In this document: positions 1-8,882 of the stretch, piece by piece
How the letters are laid out: each line of letters starts with the position of its first letter
Numbering within the stretch: position 1 is the stretch's first letter
Notes under the pieces: generated by a model
Seen by the model: the letters and a program-made list of their open reading frames with translations, nothing else
Told to the model about the DNA's origin: nothing
Database searches by the model: none
From: Brevundimonas vesicularis
GTDB taxonomy: Bacteria > Pseudomonadota > Alphaproteobacteria > Caulobacterales > Caulobacteraceae
Assembly (NCBI RefSeq): GCF_014204545.1
Contig: NZ_JACHLJ010000002.1
Span: 186,001-250,000, forward strand
Length of the DNA: 64,000 nt
Direction: 5' to 3'
Made by a program: the position numbers and the translations under genes

Positions 1-1256
1 TGCATGGATCTTCGGCCTTTGGCGAAATCCTGGTGGTCAGCCATCCCGAGGGGGTGCGTCATGTCCTGACCGAGAACGCCGCCAACTATGTGAAGGGCGA
101 TCTGCAACGGCGTGTGCTGGGGCCGATGCTGGCCGAGGGCCTGCTGCTGACCGAGGGCGAGGTCTGGCGTCGCGCCCGGCGCATCCTCGCGCCCCTGTTC
201 ACCCCCGCCAAGATGGCCACGCTGAACGCCCGGATGGCCGAGGTCTGTCACGCGCGCGTGGCCGCCTGGTCGCTGTCGGCGCGCGGGCGGGTGCTGGATA
301 TCGACAGCGAAATGTCGGGCCTGACCTTCGACATTCTGTCGGCGACCATGTTCTCGGACGAGCTCGGCGGCGAAGCGCGCGGGTTCGAGCGGGCGCTGAA
401 CCAGTTCCTGGCCAATGGCGCGCGCATCGATCCGCTGGACGTGCTGGGCGCGCCGGACTGGGCCCCGCGCCTGGGCCGCTTGGCCAGCTTCCGCTCGGCC
501 CGCTTCTTCGAGCAGCGCGTCACCAAGTTGGTCGAAGCCCGCCGCGCCCGGATCGAGCATGGGGCCGGAACGGGCGAGGCGCCGCCCGACGACCTGCTCA
601 GCGCGCTTCTGCTGGCCCGCGACGAGAACGGCGGACCCGGCCTGACCGACGAGGAGGTCGCGGCCAACATCCTGACCTTCATCCTGGCGGGGCACGAGAC
701 GACGGCCCGCGCCCTGGGCTGGACCCTGCATCTGCTGTCGCGCCAACCGGAGTATCTGGCCCGGCTCCAGACCGAGGCCGACGCCTTCGACGTCTCGGAT
801 CCGAAATGGGCCGAGTCCCTGCCCTGGACCCGCGCCGTGCTGGAGGAGACGATGCGTCTGTTTCCGCCCGCCCCGACCATGGCCCGCAAGGCCCTGGCCG
901 ATGACGAGATCGGCGGACAGACGATCAAGGCGGGCGCCACCGTCATCATCTCGCCGTGGATCCTGCAGCGTCACCAGCTGCTGTGGGAGGACCCCGACGC
1001 CTTCAAGCCTGAGCGCTTCCTGCCCAAGAACCGCAAGGCCATCGGTCGCTACGCCTACATCCCCTTCAGCGCCGGCCCCCGCGTCTGCATCGGCGCCGCC
1101 TTCGCTCTGCAGGAGGCGATGATCGCGCTCGCCGCCATCCTTCGGGTCGCCGATGTCGAAGCTCTGACCACGGTGGAACCCCGTCCGGTACACCAGATCA
1201 CCCTGCGCAGCCGCGACCCCATGCGACTGCGGCTCAGGGCGCGACGCAAAAGTTAA
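1..1256 (+). CDS. Cytochrome P450, 5' end outside window
   Basis: Heme-thiolate monooxygenase; the substrate cannot be told from the sequence. The frame is open to the left window edge (codons from base 3 read HGSSAFGEILVVSHPEG), so the GTG at 33 is not the true start and the N-terminus is missing. The I-helix oxygen-binding motif AGHETTARAL, the K-helix ExxR (EETMR) and the heme loop FSAGPRVCIG are all present; the proximal Cys codon is at 1086-1088. The family is normally 400-470 residues, so little is lost. The next gene starts about 70 bp downstream on the same strand and is unrelated in function. Confidence 0.95.
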   Translation, partial: HGSSAFGEILVVSHPEGVRHVLTENAANYVKGDLQRRVLGPMLAEGLLLTEGEVWRRARRILAPLFTPAKMATLNARMAEVCHARVAAWSLSARGRVLDIDSEMSGLTFDILSATMFSDELGGEARGFERALNQFLANGARIDPLDVLGAPDWAPRLGRLASFRSARFFEQRVTKLVEARRARIEHGAGTGEAPPDDLLSALLLARDENGGPGLTDEEVAANILTFILAGHETTARALGWTLHLLSRQPEYLARLQTEADAFDVSDPKWAESLPWTRAVLEETMRLFPPAPTMARKALADDEIGGQTIKAGATVIISPWILQRHQLLWEDPDAFKPERFLPKNRKAIGRYAYIPFSAGPRVCIGAAFALQEAMIALAAILRVADVEALTTVEPRPVHQITLRSRDPMRLRLRARRKS

Positions 1257-1328
1257 TCAAGCCGCGCCGTCGCCGTTCCGCCACGAACCGTCTATAGGTC
1301 GCGCCGACCTTCCCACTGGAGGCGACCT

Positions 1329-2408
1329 TTGCGCACCGCCATCCTGCTCCCTCCGGGCTGCCTGTTTTCCGAAGCCCAGCCGAACTCGATGGAGACGGTG
1401 GTGCGGACGATGGCGGGCGTCGATCAGGGCGGCGAGACGCGCATCTTCTGCTGTCAGGGCGCGGACGACGGCCACGCGCCGGGCGTGGACGCCTTGCCCC
1501 CGGGCCGCGTCCGCATGCCGACCTTGATCGATCGGCTGCGCGCCTTTCGGCCCGATGTGATCGAACATCATCAGCAGGTAAAACAGGCGTTGGCGGTGCA
1601 GCAGGCCCTGCCCGAGACGCCGCATCTGCTCTATCGCCACAACGCCCTGCGCCCGCCGCGCCACCTCATCGACCGATGGCGTTATCGGGCGCGTTGTGAG
1701 CGGCTGGACGGCCTGGTCTTCGTCAGCGTGGCGGAGCGCGACGCCTTCGTGCGCACCTTCCCTGATCTGCACGACCGTGCGTTCGCGGTGCCCAACCCCA
1801 TCGACGCCGGCGCCTGGCTGGCGTCGCCCGAGGATCGAGAGCCGGTGATCGCCTTCGCCGGGCGCGCCATGCCAGAAAAGGGCGTCGATGTGTTGTGCGC
1901 CGCCCTGCCTAGCGTTCTGGACGCCCACCCCGACTGGCGCGCCGTGCTGATGCTGAACGACTGGGACGACCACGCGCGCTGGGCGGCCCGGCATGTCGCG
2001 CCGCTAGAAGAGTATGGCGACCGGGTCGAGGTGGTGAAGTCCGCGCCTTTGGGCGAGGTGCGGCGACGGATGCAGACGGCCGCCATCGCCCTGACGCCGT
2101 CGGTCTGGGACGAGCCGTTCGGCCTGACGGCGATCGAGGCCCATGCGGCAGGCGCGGCCTTGATCTCGTCCGGGCGCGGGGGCCTGCGCGAAGCCAGCGG
2201 GCCGCACGCCCTTTATGTCGATGCGGTCACGCCGCAGACCCTGACCCAGGCCATGGACCAACTGATCCGCAACCCGCAAGAACGGGCGACCCTGGCGCGC
2301 GAGGGCCAGCGCTACGTCATGGAGACTCACACCCCGGCCCGACGCGCCGCCGAACTGGCGCAGGTCCGCAGAATCCTGGTGCAGGCCCGCCAGCGGGTGG
2401 CGGCCTGA
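1329..2408 (+). CDS. GT4-type glycosyltransferase
   Basis: Putative GT-B fold, retaining sugar transferase of 359 residues, likely acting at the cytoplasmic face on a polysaccharide or lipid acceptor that is unknown. The C-terminal half carries the group 1 transferase signature EPFGLTAIEAHAAG (E-x7-E) followed by a GGLREA loop, and AGRAMPEKGVD in the nucleotide-sugar domain. The start is a TTG at 1329, preceded by TGGAGG (1317-1322) at good spacing; no ATG fits as well. No other polysaccharide genes are adjacent, so this looks like an isolated transferase. Confidence 0.85.
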   Translation: MRTAILLPPGCLFSEAQPNSMETVVRTMAGVDQGGETRIFCCQGADDGHAPGVDALPPGRVRMPTLIDRLRAFRPDVIEHHQQVKQALAVQQALPETPHLLYRHNALRPPRHLIDRWRYRARCERLDGLVFVSVAERDAFVRTFPDLHDRAFAVPNPIDAGAWLASPEDREPVIAFAGRAMPEKGVDVLCAALPSVLDAHPDWRAVLMLNDWDDHARWAARHVAPLEEYGDRVEVVKSAPLGEVRRRMQTAAIALTPSVWDEPFGLTAIEAHAAGAALISSGRGGLREASGPHALYVDAVTPQTLTQAMDQLIRNPQERATLAREGQRYVMETHTPARRAAELAQVRRILVQARQRVAA

Positions 2409-2510
2409 CGTCCGGCCCTCGAAGTTTCCCGGCGTTCGAAGACATCCCCACCGCCAGCAAATCTGTCGCATTGCGAGGATAAGGCCGAGCTTCAACTCAG
2501 GAAGTGATCC

Positions 2511-4076
2511 ATGACCAGCCTCGTCCTTTCGCGCCGTTCGATACTGGCGGCTTTCGGCGGGGGCCTGGCCCTGTCGAACGGCGGCCCGGCGCTGGCCCAG
2601 GCCGTGTTCGACGTGAACCCCTTCCGACTGGGCGTGACGGCCGGCGACCCGCTGCCCGACGGCTTCGTGATCTGGACCCGCCTCGCCCCCGATCCCCTGG
2701 CCTATGGATCCGGCATGCCGAACGCCCCCGTGGCGGTGAAGTGGGAGGTCGCGGCCGACCGCGGCTTCAACACCGTCGTCCGCTCCGGCGAGGCGATCGC
2801 CCGCCCCGAGCTGGGTCACTCCGTCCACGTCGAGGTCGAGGGTCTGGAGCCTGCCCGTCCCTATTTCTATCGCTTCCAGTGCGGCGACGAGCGCAGCGGC
2901 GTGGGTCGCGCCAAGACCGCGCCCGTGGTCGGGTCGTCGCTCGACGCGGTGCGGTTCGGCGTCGCCGGCTGCCAAGCCTACGAGAGCGGCTTCTACACCG
3001 CCCACCGCAAGATGGCGGAAGAGGATCTGGATTTCGTCTTCTGCTACGGCGACTACATCTATGAGGGGCGCGGCAACCCCGTCTATCAGTCAGGCGCCGG
3101 CCCCCAGGACAACACCCGTGTCCACCTGGGCGGCGAGGTCTACAGCCTGGACGACTACCGCCGCCGCTATTCCCAGTATACGGCCGACACGGATCTGCAG
3201 GCCTCGCGCGCCTCGGCGGCGTGGTTCTGCACCTATGACGACCACGAGATCGACAACAACTGGGTCGGCGACCGCGATCAGGACGACACCCCGCCCGAGA
3301 TCTTCGACCTGCGCCGCGCCGCCGCCATGCAGGCCTTCTACGAATTCATGCCGATGCGGAAGTCGGCCTTCCCGCGCGGCGTCGCCATGCAGGCCTATCG
3401 CCGCGCCCAGTACGGCGACCTGCTGGACGTCGCCTTCCTCGACACCCGCCAGTTCCGCTCGGATCAGCCGTGCGGCGATCGCTTCAACGCCACCTGCGCC
3501 GGCATCAATGCGAAGGAGGCTCAGGTTCTGGGCGACGCCCAGGAGGCCTGGCTGCTGACAAATCTCGACCGCTCCACCGCCCGCTGGAAGGCCTTGGCCC
3601 AGCAGGTCATGATGATGGACCTGAACCGAAACACCTCTGGCGGCCAGGGCGTGAACACCGACAGCTGGGCCGGCTATCGCGTGCCGCGCAACCGCCTCCT
3701 CGGCCACATCCGCGACCGCCGCATCGACAATGTCGTGGTCCTGACCGGCGATGAGCATCAAAACTACGCCGGAGGCCTTTGGCTGGACGGCAGTCAGCCG
3801 GAGGGCGCGCCCATCGCGGTGGAGTTCGTCGGCACCTCGATCAGCTCGGGCGGAAATGGCTCGGACCGCGGCGGCGACTACGACCGCTTCATGGCCGCCA
3901 ATCCTCAGCTGAAGTTCCGCAACACCCAGCGCGGCTATCTGGTGTGCGAGGCGACGCCGGAACGCTGGACCACCCACTTCAAGGTGCTGGACAAGGTGTC
4001 GACCCGCGACGGCGTCCTGACCACCCGCCAGACCATGGTGGTCGAGGCCGGGTCGAACACGCTGAACCTGGCCTGA
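2511..4076 (+). CDS. phoD: PhoD-family alkaline phosphatase, Tat-exported
   Basis: Metal-dependent phosphomonoesterase/diesterase, 521 residues, expected in the periplasm. The N-terminus has a twin-arginine signal (SRRSILAAF, residues 7-15) and a cleavage-like ALAQA near residue 30. PhoD hallmarks follow in order: GVTAGDPLPDGFVIWTRLAP, the metal-binding CYGDYIYEG, YDDHEIDNNWVGD, and GDEHQNYAGG near the C-terminus. The ATG is preceded by AGGAAG (2500-2505). The gene is monocistronic between a glycosyltransferase and a convergent ymdB. Phosphate control is likely for the family, but I see no clear Pho box. Confidence 0.93.
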   Translation: MTSLVLSRRSILAAFGGGLALSNGGPALAQAVFDVNPFRLGVTAGDPLPDGFVIWTRLAPDPLAYGSGMPNAPVAVKWEVAADRGFNTVVRSGEAIARPELGHSVHVEVEGLEPARPYFYRFQCGDERSGVGRAKTAPVVGSSLDAVRFGVAGCQAYESGFYTAHRKMAEEDLDFVFCYGDYIYEGRGNPVYQSGAGPQDNTRVHLGGEVYSLDDYRRRYSQYTADTDLQASRASAAWFCTYDDHEIDNNWVGDRDQDDTPPEIFDLRRAAAMQAFYEFMPMRKSAFPRGVAMQAYRRAQYGDLLDVAFLDTRQFRSDQPCGDRFNATCAGINAKEAQVLGDAQEAWLLTNLDRSTARWKALAQQVMMMDLNRNTSGGQGVNTDSWAGYRVPRNRLLGHIRDRRIDNVVVLTGDEHQNYAGGLWLDGSQPEGAPIAVEFVGTSISSGGNGSDRGGDYDRFMAANPQLKFRNTQRGYLVCEATPERWTTHFKVLDKVSTRDGVLTTRQTMVVEAGSNTLNLA

Positions 4077-4080
4077 CGGC

Positions 4081-4902
4081 TCAGAGGACGGGCACGGCCT
4101 GGGACAGCCGACCGCCGACGCGGATCGGCTCGACCCGCGTGGCCAGGCCCGTCTTGTCGTCGGTCTCGACGAAGACGCCGCAGATGGTCGCAGGCCCGGA
4201 CGCGGGCATGTAGCGGCCACCCGAAATTCGGGTGGTGAAGCGGCGCAGCGGCTCTTCCTTCTCGTTGCCGATCACGCTGTCGTAGTCGCAACAGCCCCCG
4301 GCATCGGTTTGATAAGCCGTGCCGCCGGGCAGAATCTGACAGTCGGCGGTGGGCACATGGGTGTGGGTGCCGACCACCAGCGACGCGCGCCCGTCGCAGA
4401 AATGGCCCATGGCCATCTTCTCGGACGTGACCTCGGCATGCATGTCCACGATGACGGCATCGGCCACCGCGCCCAGCGGCGCCGCCGCCAGTTCGCGTTC
4501 CACCGCCCCGAACGGATCGTCCATCGGGTCCATGTGCACCCGGCCCAGCACATTCATGACCAGGACCGTGCGGCCCGAATGGGTCTCGAACAGATTGGCT
4601 CCGGCGCCCGGCGCATCCATCAGGCGCGGATAGTTGGCCGGCCGGATCAGGCGCGGCTCGCGCACGATATAGGTGAGAGCCTCGCGCTGGTCCCAACTGT
4701 GGTTGCCCAACGTCAGGCAATCGGCGCCCGCCATGAACAGCTCGCGCGCCGTGTTCTCAGTGATGCCGAAGCCGCCCGCGGCGTTCTCCGCATTCACAAC
4801 CACGAAGTCGAGTTTCAGGTCCCGCTTCAGGCCCGGGAGATGATCGCTGATACCGTCACGGCCTGACTTGCCGATGACGTCGCCGAAAAATGCCAGTCTC
4901 AT
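4081..4902 (-). CDS. YmdB-family metallophosphoesterase
   Basis: Calcineurin-like phosphoesterase of the YmdB/TIGR00282 group, 273 residues; family members hydrolyse 2',3'-cAMP or related cyclic nucleotides in the cytoplasm. Metal-binding segments are clear: FFGDVIGKSGR at the N-terminus, VVNAENAAGGFGIT, TLGNHSWDQ, DMHAEVTSEK and VVGTHTHVPTADCQIL. It starts 10 bp after the stop of the 5-formyl-THF ligase gene and is probably in its transcription unit. The length is normal for the family. The physiological substrate here is inferred only. Confidence 0.9.
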   Translation of the reverse strand: MRLAFFGDVIGKSGRDGISDHLPGLKRDLKLDFVVVNAENAAGGFGITENTARELFMAGADCLTLGNHSWDQREALTYIVREPRLIRPANYPRLMDAPGAGANLFETHSGRTVLVMNVLGRVHMDPMDDPFGAVERELAAAPLGAVADAVIVDMHAEVTSEKMAMGHFCDGRASLVVGTHTHVPTADCQILPGGTAYQTDAGGCCDYDSVIGNEKEEPLRRFTTRISGGRYMPASGPATICGVFVETDDKTGLATRVEPIRVGGRLSQAVPVL

Positions 4903-4912
4903 GCAAAAAGTC

Positions 4913-5461
4913 TCATTCGAAAGCCGTATAGCCGGTCTCGGTCAGAACGCCATGCAGTCGAATGTCATGAGGCTCCAGCGACAGCCGTTCGACCCTTTGG
5001 TCGGCATAGGCGAAACCGACGCGGATGGCGTCGGGTCGCGCGGCGAAGGTCCGGTCATAATAGCCGCCGCCCTGCCCCAGGCGCCCGCCCTGATCGTCGA
5101 AGGCCAGCAGCGGCGTCAGGATCAGGTCCGGCATGACGACCTCGGCCAGCGGCAGCGGCGCGGGGCATCCGGCGGTGTCCATCTCCAGCGGCTCGCCGGG
5201 CGACCAGGCGCGGAACTCCATCGGCGCGTCGCGCTGGACCACGACCGGCAGGCACAACCGGCGGCCCGCCGCCTCCAGCGCCGCAGCCAAGGCGTCGGTA
5301 TCCAGCTCCGACCCCATGGCGCGATAGAGCGCGACGATCCGAGCGGCAGGAAGCGCATCGGCATGGTCCGCCGCCCGGCTGGCTGCCAGCGGGTCGGCCT
5401 CGGCCAGACGCTTGCGCAAGGCGCGGGCGGCCGATCGAAGTTTGTGCTTGGCCTGGATCAT
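4913..5461 (-). CDS. fau: 5-formyltetrahydrofolate cyclo-ligase
   Basis: Converts 5-formyl-THF plus ATP to 5,10-methenyl-THF in the cytoplasm. The C-terminal LLAFDDQGGRLGQGGGYYDRTFA is the family signature, and the N-terminal KHKLRSAARALRKRL helix is typical. I prefer the ATG at 5461 because AGGGGCGG lies about 6 bases upstream of it; an upstream ATG at 5485 has no ribosome site and would intrude into the 6S RNA region. The zapA / 6S RNA / fau arrangement is widely conserved in proteobacteria and supports both this call and the RNA call. Confidence 0.92.
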   Translation of the reverse strand: MIQAKHKLRSAARALRKRLAEADPLAASRAADHADALPAARIVALYRAMGSELDTDALAAALEAAGRRLCLPVVVQRDAPMEFRAWSPGEPLEMDTAGCPAPLPLAEVVMPDLILTPLLAFDDQGGRLGQGGGYYDRTFAARPDAIRVGFAYADQRVERLSLEPHDIRLHGVLTETGYTAFE

Positions 5462-5499
5462 CGAACCGCCCCTACGCGTGCTCATGCAGAGAGCCGCCG

Positions 5500-5700
5500 C
5501 ACGGCGAGCGATAGCACACTCGCAAAGAGAGGAAGGTGGCGGCGCCGCACGAACCGTGAAGAACGTTTAAATCCTCTCGACCTGGGTAGCCAGGTGGGCT
5601 CCGTATGCCCAAGCCCTCGAGCCCGGACAGGGACAGATCCCTATGAGTGAATTAAGGTCAGAAGGATATGTTGTCTTCGACGTGAGCCGCAGCATGACCC
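5500..5700 (-). ncRNA. ssrS: 6S RNA (approximate ends)
   Basis: The gap between zapA and fau is the conserved position of 6S RNA, which sequesters sigma-70 RNA polymerase. Read on the minus strand, the segment has a perfect hairpin ACCTGG-CTAC-CCAGGT (plus 5580-5595) and an adjacent stem pairing plus 5596-5601 with 5619-5624 (GGGCTC/GAGCCC). The 3' part resembles what I remember of alphaproteobacterial 6S RNAs. The ends are not resolved and I could not fold the closing stem convincingly, so the boundaries may be off by tens of bases. Confidence 0.68.
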
Positions 5701-5761
5701 GCCGTCGATCAAGATAGGCCTTCGCCGGCCCCGACGCCAGCATCCGCAGCGGAATAATCGC

Positions 5762-6091
5762 CTAGAGGTTTTGGGCGATCTTTTCGATCCGCGCGGCGAC
5801 GGCGTTCAGCGCCTCGGCGACCCCGTCCGTCGAAGCCGCCGCCGGCGCTGTCGCTGTCGCTGACAAAGGGCTCGCCTTGCCGGCGTTCAGCCGCGCCTCA
5901 TGCAGTTCGTCGGCCAGGATCAGCGCGGACATCAGAAACAGCCGCAGATCGCCGACGTGGCCCACGTCGCCTGCGACCTGACGCACTTGGTTGTCGAACT
6001 GTTTGGCCAGGATGCGGACCCGCTCTTCCTGCCCGTCGGCGCAACCCACCGCATAGGGGCGTCCGTTGACCTCGACCGTCACCGTCGCCAT
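5762..6091 (-). CDS. zapA: Cell division protein ZapA
   Basis: Small FtsZ-ring associated protein of 109 residues that bundles FtsZ filaments at midcell. The N-terminal ATVTVEVNGRPYAVGCADGQEERV strand-turn region and the following LRLFLMSALILADEL coiled-coil helix are typical. It is coupled to the upstream DUF4164 gene by a one-base TGATG overlap. The 6S RNA candidate and fau lie downstream on the same strand. Confidence 0.92.
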   Translation of the reverse strand: MATVTVEVNGRPYAVGCADGQEERVRILAKQFDNQVRQVAGDVGHVGDLRLFLMSALILADELHEARLNAGKASPLSATATAPAAASTDGVAEALNAVAARIEKIAQNL

Positions 6092-6339
6092 CAGCTGGCC
6101 TCGCTTTCGGCCAGTGCCTCGCGCACGGCCTGGGCGGCGCGGCCCAGCGCCTCGGACGCCTCACGCCCGGCGGCCTCCAGTTCGGCCACGCGCTGGTCGG
6201 TGGCACGCGGTGCGAACAGATCATCGTCCGCGATCGGGGGCGCCGAGGCGGGCCGCGCCTTCAGCTCCATAATCTTGCGTTCCAGTTCGGCCAGGGCGCG
6301 GTCGATACGCGCCCGTGCGGCCGTGGTGGCGTCTGCCAT
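6091..6339 (-). CDS. DUF4164-like coiled-coil protein
   Basis: An 82-residue, Ala/Glu-rich, probably all-helical protein (MADATTAARARIDRALAELE...) of the type found just upstream of zapA in alphaproteobacteria. Function is unknown; the position and heptad-like pattern suggest a division-associated partner of ZapA. The start is the ATG at 6339, with AGGAGCG just upstream on the minus strand. The open frame extends further upstream, but that stretch overlaps the transketolase start and does not look coding. Confidence 0.75.
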   Translation of the reverse strand: MADATTAARARIDRALAELERKIMELKARPASAPPIADDDLFAPRATDQRVAELEAAGREASEALGRAAQAVREALAESEAS

Positions 6340-6433
6340 CGGTCGCTCCTTTAGATTCCGTATAGAAGCCGACGACGCGCCGGGGTAAAGGGGCGCGCCC
6401 CCTTTTTCCGCCTTTCCAAACGAGGTCTCCACA

Positions 6434-8425
6434 GTGACCGACGCCAAAACCGCACCAAAGGCCACGCCCGAGCAGATGGCGAACGCCATCCGCGTCCTCG
6501 CCATGGACGGCGTCGAGAAGGCCAAATCCGGCCACCCAGGCATGCCGATGGGCATGGCCGACGTCGCCACGGTGCTGTTTTCTCGCTTCCTGAAGTTCGA
6601 CGCCTCCCGCCCCGACTGGGCCGACCGCGACCGCTTCATCCTGTCGGCCGGCCACGGCTCGATGCTGATCTACGCCTTGCTGCACCTGACCGGCTATAAG
6701 GCCGCGACGAAGGAAGAACTGTCCAACTTCCGTCAGTGGGGCTCCAGGACCGCGGGCCACCCGGAGTACGGCCACATGCCGGGCGTCGAGGTCACGACCG
6801 GTCCGCTGGGTCAAGGTCTGGCCACCTCGGTCGGTTTCGCCATGGCCGAGCGCCATCTGGCGGCGAAGTACGGCGATGATCTGGTCGATCACCGCACCTG
6901 GGTCATCGCCGGCGACGGCTGCCTGATGGAAGGCGTGTCGCAGGAAGCCATCGCGCTTGCCGGCCGCTATAAACTGAACAAGCTGCACGTCCTGTGGGAC
7001 GACAACGAGATCACGATCGACGGCAAGGTCTCGCTGTCGGACACAACCGACCAGAAGGCTCGCTTCAAGGCCGCCGGCTGGGCGGTCAAGGCAATCGACG
7101 GCCACGACATGAACGCCATCAAGGGCGCGATGAAGTGGGCCATGCGTCAGGACAAGCCCACCCTGATCGCCTGCAAGACCAAGATCGGCAGGGGCGCCGC
7201 CACCATGGAAGGCAGCCACAAGACCCACGGCGCGGCCTTGGGCGCCGCCGAGATCGCCGCCACGCGCCTCGGCCTGGCCTGGGATCATGATCCCTTCGAA
7301 ATGCCCCAGACCATCGCCGACGCCTGGAAGAAGGTCGGCCGTCGCGGCGCCAAGGACCGCAAGAAGTGGGAGGCTCGCCTCGCCGCCTCGGCCCAGGCCG
7401 CCGACTTCACCCGCGCCATGAAGGGCGATCTGCCCGAGGCCGCCTTCGACGCCCTGAACGCCAAGATCGCCGAACTGGTCGAGACCCAGCCGGCCCAGGC
7501 GACGCGCCAGTCTTCGGGCGCGGCGCTGGACGAACTGTTCGCCGCCATTCCCGAACTGGTCGGCGGCTCGGCCGACCTGACCGGCTCGAACAACACCTTC
7601 GTCAAGGGCACGCCGATCCTGGACGCGCCGACCTATGAGGGGCGCTACGTCAACTGGGGCATCCGCGAGTTCGGCATGGCCGCGGCCATGAACGGCCTGG
7701 CCTTGCACGGCGGGGTCATTCCTTACGGCGGCACCTTCATGGTGTTTTCGGACTACAGCCGCCCGGCCATCCGCCTGGGCGCCCTGATGGGCGTGCGCGC
7801 CATCCACGTCCTGACCCACGACTCGATCGGCCTGGGCGAAGACGGCCCGACGCACCAGCCGGTCGAACATCTGGCGGCTCTGCGCGCCATTCCGAATCTG
7901 CTGGTCTTCCGGCCCGCCGACACCATCGAGGCCATGGAATGCTGGCAGATCGCCCTGCAGACAAAGACCGCGCCGTCGGCCCTGGCTCTGTCGCGCCAAA
8001 AGACCCCGGCCGTCCGCACCGTCGCCGCGACCGAAAACCTGTCGGCGAAGGGCGCCTATGAGATCAGGCCCGCCTCTGGCGAGGCCAAGGCCACCCTGTT
8101 CGGCACCGGCACGGAACTGGCCTTGGCCCTGAAGGCCGCCGAAACCCTCGAGGCCGAAGGCGTCCCGACCCGCGTCGTCTCCGTCCCCTGTTTCGAACTG
8201 TTCGAACAACAGGACGCCGCCTACCGGGCCTCGGTCGTCGGCCGCGGCACGATCCGCGTCGCCGTCGAGGCCGCCATCAAGCAGGGCTGGGAAGGCTTCA
8301 TCGGCGAAGACGGCGCCTTCATCGGCATGACCGGCTTCGGCGCCTCCGCCCCCGCCGAGGTCCTCTACGAGAAGTTCCGCATCACCTCGGACGCCATCGT
8401 CGCGGCGGTCAAGGCTCGCTTGTAA
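6434..8425 (+). CDS. tkt: Transketolase
   Basis: Thiamine diphosphate enzyme of the pentose phosphate and Calvin cycles that moves two-carbon units between sugar phosphates; 663 residues, full length. Visible are the N-terminal SGHPGMPMG, the ThDP/Mg motif GDGCLMEGVSQEA, the central pyrimidine domain with YGGTFMVFSDYSRPAIR and GEDGPTHQPVEHLAALR, and the C-terminal domain ending EKFRITSDAIV. The start is a GTG with CGAGGT about 8 bases upstream. A strong hairpin follows the stop. The gene lies divergent from the zapA group. Confidence 0.97.
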   Translation: MTDAKTAPKATPEQMANAIRVLAMDGVEKAKSGHPGMPMGMADVATVLFSRFLKFDASRPDWADRDRFILSAGHGSMLIYALLHLTGYKAATKEELSNFRQWGSRTAGHPEYGHMPGVEVTTGPLGQGLATSVGFAMAERHLAAKYGDDLVDHRTWVIAGDGCLMEGVSQEAIALAGRYKLNKLHVLWDDNEITIDGKVSLSDTTDQKARFKAAGWAVKAIDGHDMNAIKGAMKWAMRQDKPTLIACKTKIGRGAATMEGSHKTHGAALGAAEIAATRLGLAWDHDPFEMPQTIADAWKKVGRRGAKDRKKWEARLAASAQAADFTRAMKGDLPEAAFDALNAKIAELVETQPAQATRQSSGAALDELFAAIPELVGGSADLTGSNNTFVKGTPILDAPTYEGRYVNWGIREFGMAAAMNGLALHGGVIPYGGTFMVFSDYSRPAIRLGALMGVRAIHVLTHDSIGLGEDGPTHQPVEHLAALRAIPNLLVFRPADTIEAMECWQIALQTKTAPSALALSRQKTPAVRTVAATENLSAKGAYEIRPASGEAKATLFGTGTELALALKAAETLEAEGVPTRVVSVPCFELFEQQDAAYRASVVGRGTIRVAVEAAIKQGWEGFIGEDGAFIGMTGFGASAPAEVLYEKFRITSDAIVAAVKARL

Positions 8426-8434
8426 AGCCCAAGT

Positions 8435-8470
8435 CCTCCCCGTGGCGCGACGCACTACGGGGAGGTATTT
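8435..8470 (+). terminator. Hairpin terminator after transketolase
   Basis: CCTCCCCGT (8435-8443) and ACGGGGAGG (8457-8465) form a perfect 9-bp stem with a 13-base loop, followed by TATTTTG. This is terminator-like although the U-tract is short. The 3' arm contains GGAGG, the only strong ribosome-site-like sequence before the next gene. Confidence 0.6.
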
Positions 8471-8484
8471 TGAAAGCAGAAGCC

Positions 8485-8877
8485 ATGAGCCGGATCGGCG
8501 CGATCAGCCTGCTTGTTCACGACTATGACGCGGCCATCGCCTTTTATGTTGGGAAGCTGGGCTTCGCGCTCAGCGAAGACACCGACATGGGCGGGGGCAA
8601 ACGCTGGGTGCGCGTCACCCCCAAAGGTGGCGAGACCAGCCTGCTGCTAGCGCGCGCCACGACCGACGCCCAAAAGGCCCAGATCGGAAACCAGGCCGGC
8701 GGCCGGGTCTGGCTGTTTCTGGAGACGGACGACCTGATGCGCGACCACGCCGCCTGGCTTGCCGCCGGCGTCCACTTCCGCGAAACCCCGCGACATGAGA
8801 CCTATGGCAAGGTGGTGGTCTTCGAAGACCTCTATGGCAACGCCTGGGACCTGATCGAACCCGCTACCGGAGCCTGA
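8485..8877 (+). CDS. VOC-fold (glyoxalase-like) protein
   Basis: A 130-residue vicinal-oxygen-chelate protein; the substrate is unknown. The pattern [21 protein letters not shown] at the N-terminus and [19 protein letters not shown] at the C-terminus is classic for the family, with a metal-ligand Glu in the last strand. I chose the ATG at 8485 because the family begins a few residues before the first strand; a TTG at 8470 is also open, with GGAGG only 4 bases upstream but inside the hairpin stem. purT follows after 5 bp, so the two are probably cotranscribed. Confidence 0.85.
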   Translation: MSRIGAISLLVHDYDAAIAFYVGKLGFALSEDTDMGGGKRWVRVTPKGGETSLLLARATTDAQKAQIGNQAGGRVWLFLETDDLMRDHAAWLAAGVHFRETPRHETYGKVVVFEDLYGNAWDLIEPATGA

Positions 8878-8882
8878 CGGCC

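Noticed and set aside
6221..8455. 744-codon open frame antisense to transketolase
   Set aside because: Gly/Arg/His-rich composition typical of antisense frames in GC-rich DNA; the plus strand encodes an unmistakable transketolase.
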